A stretch of DNA of 64,000 nucleotides from Bombus terrestris (taxonomy: Eukaryota; Arthropoda; Insecta; Hymenoptera; Apidae): positions 7,862,501-7,926,500 of the forward strand of contig NC_063275.1 of assembly GCF_910591885.1 (NCBI RefSeq). Direction: 5' to 3'. Below are positions 1 through 11,690 of the stretch, piece after piece; position 1 is the stretch's first letter, and each line of letters begins with the position of its first letter. The position numbers and the translations under genes are program-made. The notes below the pieces were generated by a model that did no database searches, had not been told where the DNA came from, and saw only the letters and a list, made by a program, of their open reading frames with translations.

Positions 1-335
1 ACGAACATAATACGCAAGTTGGAGGTACGCGTTGACGACTCCTTCGTAGGATCGGTACCTACATTAGAATCGGATTTCTAAAGTACACCCGAACAATTTC
101 GTTCAATGGATGTGCGCGGTCATGGATATATACAACTAACTGCGCGCACAGTTTACGGCAGTATGTATCGGGGTCCTCGGCCGACACGACGTTTCAAAGC
201 GGACTGGTTCGCCCACTTCTTTGAACCCTGAAAGAGTTCCCACTGCAAGAATTCTCACAGCTCGAGGCTTCGCTTTCGAACAAATCGCTTCTTGAAATCG
301 ATAAGCTACCGGTAGCCGCTCTTTCATTCGAAAAA
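1..335. other. GC-richer island, no gene recognised
   Basis: This block is clearly richer in G+C and CpG than the sequence after it, and it contains the 12-bp palindrome GCTACCGGTAGC near position 306. A 63-codon open frame runs on the minus strand (136-327), but its translation shows no domain I recognise. It could be the edge of an exon, a promoter or a conserved non-coding element continuing beyond the window. Confidence 0.2.
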
Positions 336-2741
336 TCTTTGCGGCTTATAAATTACCCAACAATCAGGATTGGGTTAGAGAACCGGCGTCCAAGACGATA
401 AAAAATAAGAAAAAAAAGATTATAATCATTACAAAATCACGTGCTGTCATAACCCGTTTCGAGATTGAAATTTGGAAATATTTTTGATAAAGCGGTTGTT
501 GATTTCTTTTACGATACCAATTAAAATAAATGAATTTTGTATGTGTACATACACATGTCTGGTACACGTATATAATTTAGTTTGCATTCAAATTAATTTA
601 GTTGGTTATTACTTTAGTAGTTTAGTTTGTTTAGTTAGTTATTACTTGAGAGATAAATTTTGAAAATTATAATGTATATATACTGTATAAGATTATACTA
701 TAGAAAACAAAAAAGAAATCAAACTTTTCATAATACAATAATTGGTCGAAATCACGAGTAAGTAAATCACTTCGTATTTATATACCCGCAGCTGTATTTC
801 ACTAAAAGTCATTCAAATCTCCAAACAATGCATCAGATGCATTCAGATCTCTAAATAAAATTGTTATACAGAATTATGAATTGGTCATTTGACCATTTTG
901 CTAGTTCTAACGTCAAGAATCGCACATGTCAAATCTGAAAAAGATACTTTAGTAAAATATGATTTATGCACTTGTTATAAGTTATACCCTTTTTCAATAC
1001 GATTCAAAAAGTTTTAGTGGTAAAAGATGAATAATTTAAAAACTATTTCATTTTTAATGTGTATATAATGCTTATAATTTAATTATAAGTAGATTCTTTA
1101 ATGATTTACTTCAGATATTCCATAAACTAATCATTTTTTAACTATTGACACTAATATCTTTTTACATAGCATGATAAAAATATTTAATCTATAGAAAAAA
1201 GTACACGTTTCATTTTAAAAAAATAGTAAAATTTTTAAATACACATGTATCATTACACTTGCAAAAAATACATAATCCTACAAATAATATTCTTTGAACC
1301 GATTACATTTTTCTTTCAACATCTGTTGCTAATTGCATACAAAAGAGTTACAACTCATAGCAGCAGATGCATGGACTATTCTGTGGTATTTATACTTTGG
1401 CAGAAATTGAAATTCAATAACGAGACAATTTCTCATTACTTTGAGGTTATTATTTAAAGGTATCTTTAAGCGAATATCCTGGTTTCAGATAAATAATCAT
1501 AAACTTCTAATAGTGCGAGCAACATTTTTACCATAGTCTGCAATTTGTGCTAGTAGAAATAGCTTACTTTCAACCAATGAATTTCTTTATTGTTATTTCA
1601 TGTTTCGGTTCCAGTTGACATTGATTTCAGTATCTTCTTCTGTTTAACATATAGTATGTTAAATTACATTTTACAAGAAACTGATACATGTTTTTCTGAT
1701 TTAAACACATAAAAGCTCTGGCAAAAATTAAATCAAATTATGTACATGTATATGTATTTATACATATAAAATTCAGAGTCATCCAAAGAACGATAAATTT
1801 ACATAGATTGCAGTACTTATTGTCTGTTAAGAATTACTTAACGCTCAATGGTTTTATGGTAAACTTCTTCTAAGACGTTGCAAATGTTTATTCAGTTCAA
1901 GTCGTTAATTACTGTATTTAATAGACATAACAGCTATTGATCTTTATAGCCTTATTTATATGAATAAAAACGATGCTGTGAATGCCCTCTTGTTTCATTT
2001 TAACGATTCGATGGAAGAAACGCTTTAGCCACCTCGTTTAATTGACGATATAAGAAAGTAATATTTCTTCGAGTATATTATAGCAAAATCTCAACCTTAA
2101 TAAAACTTTTTAAGCTTTACCTTTATGCGATTTAACGCCTCATACGGCAATCGTAATAACATTTAACGAGCCCGTAAAAGTAAGTAAAAACAAAGGAATG
2201 AGAATGGAAAAACACGCGTTTTCCTCGTACGCATGTTTTCCTAGAACGTTGAAAGAAGAGTATTCTAATCAATGGAGTACATGTCTGTGAATGTTTCTGA
2301 ATTATTGACTGCAAAATAGATTTTTAAAAAATTTTAAAGTTTTCAAATGTGGATTTTATATTAATATTATTAAGTGAGCACGTTTGTACGACATGAGTCT
2401 TATTATGATTATTAATGTGTAATTTAAAAAATTATGAACTGATTTACCCTAACTTTCTCTACGCAAAGTAACATAATCTTACAACCAAGATACAATACGT
2501 AATAAACGGTCATTGTATACAGTTCTAAATACTTCCATATTTATATTAGATAATGTAAAACTTAAAACATTTCAATAATATTGAAAAAGGTGTGCATTGA
2601 ATTTTTACATAGTTTCCTGATGATAGTCGCTGTTATGAATAATTTAGACACGCCAGATATATCATATGGTTGTGTTTCCTCTATTATTTTTGAGACAAAG
2701 ATTTTCAGTACGTAAGTATTAACGAAGAATTATAACTTTAT
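336..2741. other. AT-rich sequence without recognisable features
   Basis: No long open frame, RNA gene or transposon end was found. A short degenerate direct repeat built on TTAGTT-GGTTATTACTT lies at about 598-650. Otherwise I see only AT-rich simple sequence. Confidence 0.5.
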
Positions 2742-3060
2742 TGAACTCGTAGAAAGGCTGCTTCCTCTCCGATTTTGACGAGTTTGAAATATGTTATGAA
2801 GTTCAACATTTTGGATAACTTTTTTCTGTACATACAACCGACGGTTGATCTTTGACGGTTTTCGAAATATTCGCAAAAAGCTACCGGTATCGCTATTCAG
2901 TCTATAATTATGCGTCCATAACAGCGTACCGGATATAATGACCTAATCGAAACCTAACTCTTATCTTTTGTTTATAGTATATATAAACGGGAGTTGGGCG
3001 AGCTTGAATAAAGCTCCCGGAGTTTAAAGGCTCCGTGCACCACTGCATATGCGAGACTGT
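2742..3060 (+). repeat. Dispersed repeat family, copy 1
   Basis: Positions 2742-2830 resemble 20211-20300 (both contain the ATGTT-AAG-TCAACATTTTG core) and, in reverse orientation, 20995-21090. The downstream part, with ACAACCGACGGTTGATCTT followed by GGTTTTCGAAATATTCGCA, is also echoed at 46880-46940. The 3' part holds a small hairpin (GAGCTT at 3000-3005, AAGCTC at 3011-3016) followed by GGAG-TTTAAAGG-CTCC. No coding capacity was seen. The family is unnamed by me; order and partial identity between copies are the evidence. Confidence 0.45.
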
Positions 3061-5518
3061 ACGGAATATCTACGACAATTTAACTAAAAATGAATATCAT
3101 AGAAGTATTAGGTTTACGTTTGGATAGTCTTCTCTTTCGGCCGACTCGAAGCGGCCGGCAACCATTACACGTGAAACAATAAAAATTCCTCCATTTTGTG
3201 AAGTAATAAAAATTATTCGTGCGCCCATTATTTTTATAATTACATAGTTTGTTATTATTATAGTATTGAAAGTGCCATTATGTAAACCATTTGCACGACA
3301 ACCGAATATATTATTGAAATGTTCGGACAAAAAGGAGATGTTCGTGGAAGTTCCAAATGATCTGCAAACTATAATGAAAAAAAGGGGACATATGCGTTGT
3401 TGATCGATGCTTCCGAGAAGAGAGTTTATCGCATGCTCAACACACTGCATAAATCATAAGACTTGCAGAAATATTGGGCAAAATTTTTAATGCTGAACAG
3501 GTAAATTTTGTAAATAATCATAATAGTGACGAAAATTAAAATAATCGCATCATATCACTCATGCTGCAGATTAAAATTATTGCTATTAATAGTGACTTCG
3601 TATTTTATGCATTCAGATGAAATTGATTTAAGAGCACTTGTACCATGCTTGTTGCTTTTAAAATGATAGTCTTTACTCTCTAGAAGAGTTTGCTGAAAAT
3701 TTGAATTTACTCGTGAAATGATTCACGAAATGCACGAAGCGAAAAAATGACGAACGCACTGGAAAATCTAATAACATAAATACCAAAATGTATTATTGAT
3801 GCAAGAAGAAAAATATGTATATTTATCGTAGCTATATCTCTTTATGATATATCCCTAAAATTAGGTAGTGTCTAAAATATTGCAAGGTGTCGCAAATTGC
3901 AGAGGTCCAAAACGTGGTTAAATTGAATCTGGTGTAATACTATGTTAGAAAAACGAAAATTCGTTAAATGAGCTGGCTGCAACAGACCGCCACCGTGAAA
4001 AATTATGCAAACAAACAGGTCATACTAATATATGTACCAATCACCGTTAGATCATTAGTTAATCAGAAAACAAGGACCTGGTATTGCTTGCCACGAGCAA
4101 TTAGCAATGGTTCCAAGATTTCCTTGACCAGGAGCAGGTCGTTGAACCCAGATTCATCGGTCATTCCCGTGTCGCGCACTTGTCTCTCGTGGCGATTCCC
4201 TTATTCGGAGTATCTTTGTAACTTTTGCTGTTAGCTGGCACTAACTGCTCCCGCGAGAAAGCAAAATGGTTGTCGTCACAACGAGAAGCTGATCGAGCCA
4301 GAGGAGAAGAAAATAGCTCGTGTCATACAAAAAACAAAAAAGTGAGAGGGGAGAAGTATTTTAAAAAAGGAAAAGATTCAAGGAAAATGAAATAACGAAA
4401 CAGAAAAGAGAGGAAGAAGACAGCAAAAGAATTGAAAATATAGGTGTAATACGTGTAACTGAAATTTTAAATAAAAATGTAAATGTTAAATCATACTGGA
4501 AATTTCCTTAGTTTCTGCTGTATTTAACTTTAGTGCCTTAGAAATATTTGAACATTTTTAATAAATTGCGGTGCCTTTAAAACAGCGCCTAATTGATTTT
4601 TTTTCCTGTGAAACATAGTTCGAAAAATAAACGTAAAAAGGCAAAGAATTACTGACCTTTACAAGAATTATATCAGTTTTGAAGTTTTCTAAAAAAAGAA
4701 GCTATAAGACTTCGGTAAATATATATATTTGATTAGAAAATAAATTTATATAATATAATATATATAATTATAAAATAAGTAATTACACATTTAATAACTA
4801 AACAAATTTTATAATATATTAACTATTCGATTACAAAAATGCATTTGGGACCTATATATATATAGATACTAAATGTAAATATATATATTGTATATATATT
4901 AGATACGATTATTATATGATATATAATATTATATGATTTTTCTAATGATATACTTAGGATGTTATAAATTTTGTTTAGTCCTTAAATGTGTAATTACTTA
5001 TTTTACAATAATCAACATACTGTCTTTTGATATTTTTGAAAAATTATTTAACCCAAATGGTTCATATCTTTTAAATTGAATAAATAAATTTTAAACTAGC
5101 AATTCTTGTTTTATGCCACAAATTGAATATTCTATTAAACACATTATTGACTTATTAAATAAACTCAATATATAGAAATAGATATACCAAATTAATTTAT
5201 AGGTGACACGTTCCGGCAAGATGGAGTTTAACATTTTCGGTAAAAAATACCACAAAGATCGATGTTAATTTTTCATATTTTTTTGTAGGCAAAAGTATGC
5301 CCTTTGTAAGGAGAGATTGATATTTCATTCAAGCCGCGTGGATTATCAGTGCATTTACAATTAACGCGTTAAAATTATCTTTTGCTATGAAAATAACAAC
5401 TTCGAAACGCAAAACAAAATATCGCTGCGGTGTGCGTACAGTGCATAACTTAAAATGCGTCTTTTTCGAGAAGTTATTTTCGCACGTTAATTCCCATTCT
5501 ACCATATCACATCATATA
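3061..5518. other. AT-rich sequence with one GC-richer patch; no gene recognised
   Basis: A 117-codon open frame lies on the minus strand at 3097-3450. I do not recognise its translation, and frames of this size are expected occasionally by chance. The patch 4080-4280 is GC-richer and includes GAGCAATTAGCAATGG (homeodomain-like ATTAG). Positions 4720-4930 are low-complexity AT. Confidence 0.4.
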
Positions 5519-5520
5519 TA

Positions 5521-5732
5521 TTAGGTCATCCCATAAGTTCGTGCCGACTTTTGTGTATACATTTCATGTGTCGATTTATAAACATACGGCGATAAGGGAC
5601 CGATGCACTTGAAAAATGGGAAGTTGTACAGCGAGAGGGGGATTACATTTTTTCATGAAACTGAAAGGTATGTAAACAATCTTAACATATATAACCGCTC
5701 GAAAAACGGAACGAACTTATGGGATGACCTAA
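5521..5732 (+). mobile_element. Mariner-derived MITE (internal deletion derivative)
   Basis: A 212-bp element begins TTAGGTCATCCCATAAGTTC and ends with the inverted counterpart, flanked by TA on both sides (5519-5520 and 5733-5734). Its first about 92 bp match the left end of the large mariner at 39410-39501 with two differences seen by eye. The remainder matches that mariner's right end from about 44428. It is therefore the same family with the transposase gene deleted. The junction falls at a shared GA dinucleotide. A 3-bp GAA difference follows within the right part. It has no coding capacity and could only move using a transposase supplied elsewhere. Confidence 0.93.
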
Positions 5733-5734
5733 TA

Positions 5735-8700
5735 TAATATTTGAATACCGAAATCAACGTGTGGAAAACACAAGTCCATTAGGTCCAACAGGTACTATCG
5801 AGTAATCGGCGGCGATCACTGAATTCATTGAAGTATATGAAGTATAGGAACCCATACGCGCTTGATCGTGGCAACCAGCGAGTTCTCAGCAACTACGGGA
5901 ACATGAGCGACGCAGAGACAGTTCATTCAGGTCGCGGAGACTAATATCTTTAAAAAATGTTTAAACATTTCTTTCGTCTCGCGTTTTTATAAGAAAGGAT
6001 ACATAGACTTATATTTTACTTTTTCATTTTTTCAAAAGTCACTTTATAATTTAACAATTCCTTCGACATCCACTCTATAATTCTCCTAGGATACTAATAA
6101 CTTCCAAGTTTTCAAATCGACGAGCTTAGTCGCAGAGTCCCATCAGTATGATTCCTTGATCGCCCAGAGACTAGTCGACAATTTGTAATAGACCTTAATA
6201 TTTTGTATGAAAACGAACATGGAAAGAGATAAAATGAAGAATCACAAATATTGTATTGTAATAAACATAAACAGCAAAGTAAACGTTAGATGCTCTAAGC
6301 AAGTAAAACGCGCATAAAAAAAAAACAAACTGTTATTAATATTTTCTTGATCTTAATTTGCATAGAAAAAAAATTAAATTTTCATTTAAAATATCACCAG
6401 ACGAAAATCCTCATTTTCCTTGTTGTCTTAACGAATATACCTAATAACATATAAGTATTTAGCGGAATTCTTGCTACCTAATTATTCGAATGTCAGAAAT
6501 AATCTAACTGTTAGTTAACAAATTTGAACCTAAGTAATTAAGTAATCAAATTCAAATTTTTTCGCTTGGTGACAAAAATTTAAAGTTTTTATCTGCATTC
6601 TGTTTGAAGAGAAAATAAAAAATTGGAAAAAATAATATGTATATTTTATTTAGAATTATGTATACTAAGACAATAATCTCATATTTTGGGGTAGAAATAT
6701 CTACATATTCATAAATGCGTGCATGCTTCAGGTGGTGAATCTGCACACTAAAATAAGTAAAAGCCGTCATATCAACATATGTCTTACATATCTTAGTTCT
6801 CGATTTATATATACATAGATGATTCAAAAAAATATTCCAAATCCCCTCCTCGTACCTCGACGCACGTTTTTTCATAATTCTTTTATAAATCTTTTATAAT
6901 TAATTCTTCTATAATTTAAAATCAAAGTAGACCTGAGATAATTCCAAGAATATGTACCTGGTATTTTCGAACGAGTGAGTAACTCAACGTTACGGTGTAC
7001 AGAAACGTGTATTGAGAGATAAGGCGGACATATTGAACATTTTTTATAAATCATCTATATTTCGACAAGTAAGGTACGTAAGATATATATTCATAAGACA
7101 CTTTTTATTTATTTTAGTAGATTTTGCTGAATTATAAAATCTAATTATATACCATAATTTTTAGGATATTATTAATGAGTACAAAAAGACTCCACGGATT
7201 AATGAAATACAAAGCACACTTATGTGGAGACACTCGACTAAATTATTGATTATTGTGTACAAAATTTTATTCGATCCATGATAGAATACAACTGTATATT
7301 TTCTTATGCATAAGGACGTGATATAGAAAAAAATACAGTATATTGCAATAAGAATTACTTCAAGATATCGACTTAGTATATCAATCAATACTAATTATTA
7401 AATGATTAGAAATCACCACCTATTTAAGGACAAACTAAATTTTTATGTAACTGGCTTAAATAAAATATTGTCTGATAGAACCCATAAATGAGTTACATAA
7501 AAGTCAAATTCATCAATTAATCCAAGTTGATCCATTCAACACCCAAATTAATCGTTTATATTTTGATAAATTAAGCATTTTATGCTTAATTATGTGACAC
7601 TAAAATTTGCTACTAAAATTAAAGAAATTTAACAACTTTGAAAAAATGATGTTGGTCAATTTGACATCTGCGTGACTCAAATAAAAACATTATCATTTAA
7701 GATAGAAACAACCTACAACCTACACCTAAATTGCGTATACTCGAGTTAACAAATGGAAATTAGAAAGTTAAATCGAAACTCAATGGAAAAGTTATATATA
7801 AGTAAGGAGAAAGAAAAGACTATATACGGAACATGTTCGAGGCTACGCTCACACAGTACGAATCTCGCGATTGCCGTTCCAGAGAATTTATTGCGAACCG
7901 CGACCCTATAGCGTAGCAAGGCTACGTTCCACCTCTTGTAACGCGAATTCCGCCGGTGCATCATAATTTAAGAGGAATTTTCGAGGTGGTATTCGAGTGT
8001 GGAAAATCATGCCGCAAGAGAGATCCAATCGTGATAACATCGTTTTCAGCGACCAAACAATAAATTCTGACTATAATCGGCGGTGTTTACTTTGTCGGTA
8101 TCGGCAAGGGATAGAGTAATTTTGGGTTAAACAAACACGCGTAGAGTCATTTATCGTAATCTACGTGCAATCTATTTGTTGAAAATCTTGTTTTATGGAT
8201 ATCTAGATATGTTGTGTAAATATTTAATCATTTTTACAATAGCTATTATAGAAACTATATTATTGAATAAAACATTAAAAAGTTCAAATTTTACAATATT
8301 CAATATTTAATATGTAATACTTACATATTTTATATTTTTATATAATATACTTTTCTGACAAAGTTTTCTGAAAAAATAAAATTTGAAGACGGGGTAAAAT
8401 TTATTGTACTAATTGAAAAGTTACATCTATTTTATTAAAATATATGAAAGATTTGTGTTAAATTGTTCGAAAAATCTGTTATATTTTTTGGCAATCGATA
8501 TATTCTCTTGTATGTTCGGTTCGTTTGTTTAAGATTGTTCATTACGTAGTTTTGCGCAAAAATGAAATACTATCCCAGCTGAGCTTAAAATGCAACAAAT
8601 AAAGTAATTGAAAAGAGGAAATGCGTTATTTTTTAACAAAACAATGTTAAATCTTACAGATCGATGAAGAACAAATAGGAAAATTTAATATTAGTTAGCA

Positions 8701-11458
8701 TATTTAATTTATCCGATTCTGGTAATTTGTCTTAAATTTCGTCATGGTGCTTCCAATAAAGAACATTTTGTATGCCAACAACGATTTTAGCCATTCATAA
8801 TCAAAAAGATCCGATTATTAACAATAGACTTAGAAGCTTAACAATAGACTGAAATATAAATACAGCAAATTGAAGATTAACAATCAAATATTATATTAAT
8901 TCAAAACTATTTAGATGAAAGATTGGACTATCTAACTGTTGTATTGTTATATCTTCACAAAATAGCAATTTTGCCATTCTAAATTTTCCCAAAAGATTAA
9001 AACATTTTCAAACATCTTCATCCGGAAAGGAAAACGAAAATTAATGAATTCAACTTGTTCCACTTGGCCAACCGAGGCCAATACAAACAATCAGTTATTC
9101 GATAAACGAAGTAGCTACGGTTTATTCGAAACAAAGTATTCACGAAAGGGCATAGGTGAATAGACGAAAAACACTGGGCGAAATGTAATTAACACGAACG
9201 AGGGAGGTCGGGAAACCCCTGGATCCAAGTTCAACCCTTCCTCGAGAGGACTATAACGCGAGCAACGATTTTGTATAGGATGGACAGAAGGCAGCTGACC
9301 ATTCGGTGGTCCGCAATCAGGGGGTTGGCCATGTCTGCCGCTTGCTACCCTCCCCTGTCGGGGGATCGGATTAAAAAAAGTGTAGAAAGATAAAACCGGA
9401 TGGCAGATGCGATGTTTATGACCGTGCAGACCTACTACATACTTTGTTCAGCTGCATTGTTATCGTTCCGCAAAACGGATCTACGGGGCTTTTCATCCTA
9501 CTATGTACTCTCGATCGAACGTTAGCAAAATTCTTGGCTGATGCCAACGTTCTTGTCTGGCTGCAACGTACACATCGTATTGATCGCGTATATCTTAATA
9601 TAATCTTGCGTATTTTATGTTGCGCGTTGTACATCCGCATAGTGTTTACTATTTCATTAATGATACATACGATGATATTGATACTTATAATTTGTAGTGA
9701 GATAGAAATGGATTGGAAGTTGAATCTCAGGATGTAATCTCTGCTTAATGCTAACAATTTGTTAGAATTTTATTGGAATATTTAACGATACGCTTAGTGT
9801 GTAGTTATTAACTGAATTTAGATTTCGATATAAAGAACAAGTTTAATTATGAGAAAGGCTTAGAATACTTATCAAAATGTAGCGTTGCCAATTGTGAAAA
9901 TTTAGTAGTTAACGGTTTATAGAATATTATAATATATACGGTATTTATTCTATTTTAATTGAGTCATATGAGCTATTTATATATATATCTTCCTATCATG
10001 TAGTAAAATTGCAAAAGTTTGGATTAAGGATTCAAATTTACTTACTATATACTTGTCGGATAATAACAACATTTAGGTAGCCTACAATACGTCTTTGACT
10101 TTGAAAGAACATAATACCATTATTTGACTGAGAACGTTTATACAAATTCATATTTTGAGGAACAGAATTAAGGAAGCAATAACAGAAATATGATAGAGAT
10201 TTGTAGTACCCTCGGGATATTATAACAAATATCTTACATAGGATATTTTATATATTTATGAACATTATGTGCATTCTGTACATACTTGCGTCTCTAAATT
10301 TGCCAAAAATTTTTGTCTATAGATTAAATATCAACTTCAATGTGGTATAATGACTGTAATAATATCTATATTGCTATAATGTTATAAACGAAGCAGTTGC
10401 TAACAGTTAATAAACTATAATGTGAATTAACCCAATCATAAATATAACAAATTTACATGTTTCCGTGTGAATATTAATAGAATAATTTTTCAGGTTTTTA
10501 TACTTTTGAGTCCGCGTTTGAAATGCTTCATATGTTCCAAAAACCATTATACACGAGAAAACTTGTTCAGATACCATTAATGCAACATGGAAAAGGCAAG
10601 AGAAAAGAAACGAACGTTAGTACAGCCAAGACGCCAAGAGAACCCAATTGATTGCTCGTGACTTTTCTACGAATCATATTTCTGCAAATTGCAAACTATA
10701 ACCGCACGCGTGATCGGGGCTTAACGATGCAGCTGGTTTCGAAACGGCGCCGCGCTTAATCGATGCCTCGTCGAGCAGAATTCAGGAACTCTCAGGCTAT
10801 TACGTAAACTTTCTACGCGAATCGCGAGTACAGACGGCTGCACCTTCGTTGGAAACGACTTCTAGAATGTTGCTTGAATCGCGCATACTCACTAAGCTAA
10901 GAATGCCGCAGACAAGAATCCATATATGGCTGGCATTTACGACAGTCGTCAACTTTTTAGACTTTGTGTTTTGAGCCTGTATCAACCAATTGCGAAACAT
11001 TTTTACGACTACTTCGTCCACAGTTTAAACACGAAACTGTTCGTTTATAGTTGTATTCGCCTATATATGTGTGTATATATGCAATGTACAATGTGGTTCA
11101 ACCTTTGGTTAGCAAACTATGTAGGAAATAGAATTAAATATAACTATTTGTACGTTTGTATTTTGACATATATAATCATTGGTGTATCTTTATGACTTTG
11201 ATTGTGCTTCATGAACACTTTCCATGGATTGTTTTGTAAGTCCTTGTAGATTGGTTTGGATACGGTTCTTATATGTATAAGAATGGATTTTTATTAAAGT
11301 GGGGTAATAAACGTATTTCTTTTTTTTTTTTTTGTTATTACGAAGTAGGAATATTTTAGGAATATTTGGGAATATTTTTTATTGTTACGAGTGAGTATTG
11401 AAAATTATGTTATATTTTTTTTAATTTATTCCAATATATATATGTAGACCAGAATAGT
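5735..11458. other. AT-rich stretch with several GC-richer islands; no gene recognised
   Basis: GC-richer islands lie at about 5790-5960, 6110-6190, 7830-8160, 9050-9430 and 10600-10930. None gives a convincing protein, tRNA or transposon end. The two overlapping frames at 9416-9757 (about 100 codons, opposite strands) are unrecognised. The islands could be unclassified repeat fragments or regulatory DNA. Confidence 0.4.
9050..9430. other. GC-rich island, possible conserved non-coding element or old repeat
   Basis: About 380 bp with much higher G+C than its surroundings, including GGAGGTCGGGAAACCCCTGG near 9204 and a CCCCTGTCGGGGG inverted motif near 9352. No open frame of note crosses it. 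Function unknown; the composition contrast is the only evidence. Confidence 0.2.
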
Positions 11459-11459
11459 G

Positions 11460-11690
11460 TACAAGGTGTGCCTAAAAAGTAATGAGAGCTGTTTTGTAAA
11501 AATGTTTATATTATTTAATGAGAAATGTACATTGTCTCCTTCAAAATAATTCCCTTTGGGTGTTAGTGTTGGAATTATTCTACTAAAATTACTTTTAGTT
11601 GGTCGATTACAACCTTTTTGATGTTCCAAACATTACCAGACAGCATCGAAATGACGTCCCTTAAGATGACTTTTGATTTTTGAGAAAATA
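11460..11690 (-). pseudogene. Mariner transposase C-terminal relic with one transposon end
   Basis: Read on the minus strand, this segment encodes a degraded mariner transposase C-terminus. A part resembling the LKGRHF region lies near 11650-11680, followed by a frame ending in GNYFEGDN, the conserved tail of many mariner transposases. The sequence then runs to an end reading CTTTTTAGGCACACCTTGTA at about 11460, which looks like the element's 3' inverted repeat. The opposite end and the catalytic D,D34D core were not found, so only the 3' end survives. Frameshifts and the stop upstream of position 11629 show it is dead. It is a different family from the 39410 mariner, because the terminal sequence differs. 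Confidence 0.75.

Noticed and set aside
3097..3450. 117-codon minus-strand open frame
   Set aside because: No recognisable domain, biased toward Ile/Asn as expected from AT-rich DNA, and no splice or promoter context. Frames of 110-120 codons occur several times here without meaning.
5790..6190. Possible LTR-like sequence right of the first MITE
   Set aside because: GC-richer segments recall retrotransposon ends, but no TG...CA termini or target duplication could be defined.
9416..9757. Two overlapping frames of about 100 codons on opposite strands
   Set aside because: Both are open over the same bases and cannot both be real; neither resembles a known protein.
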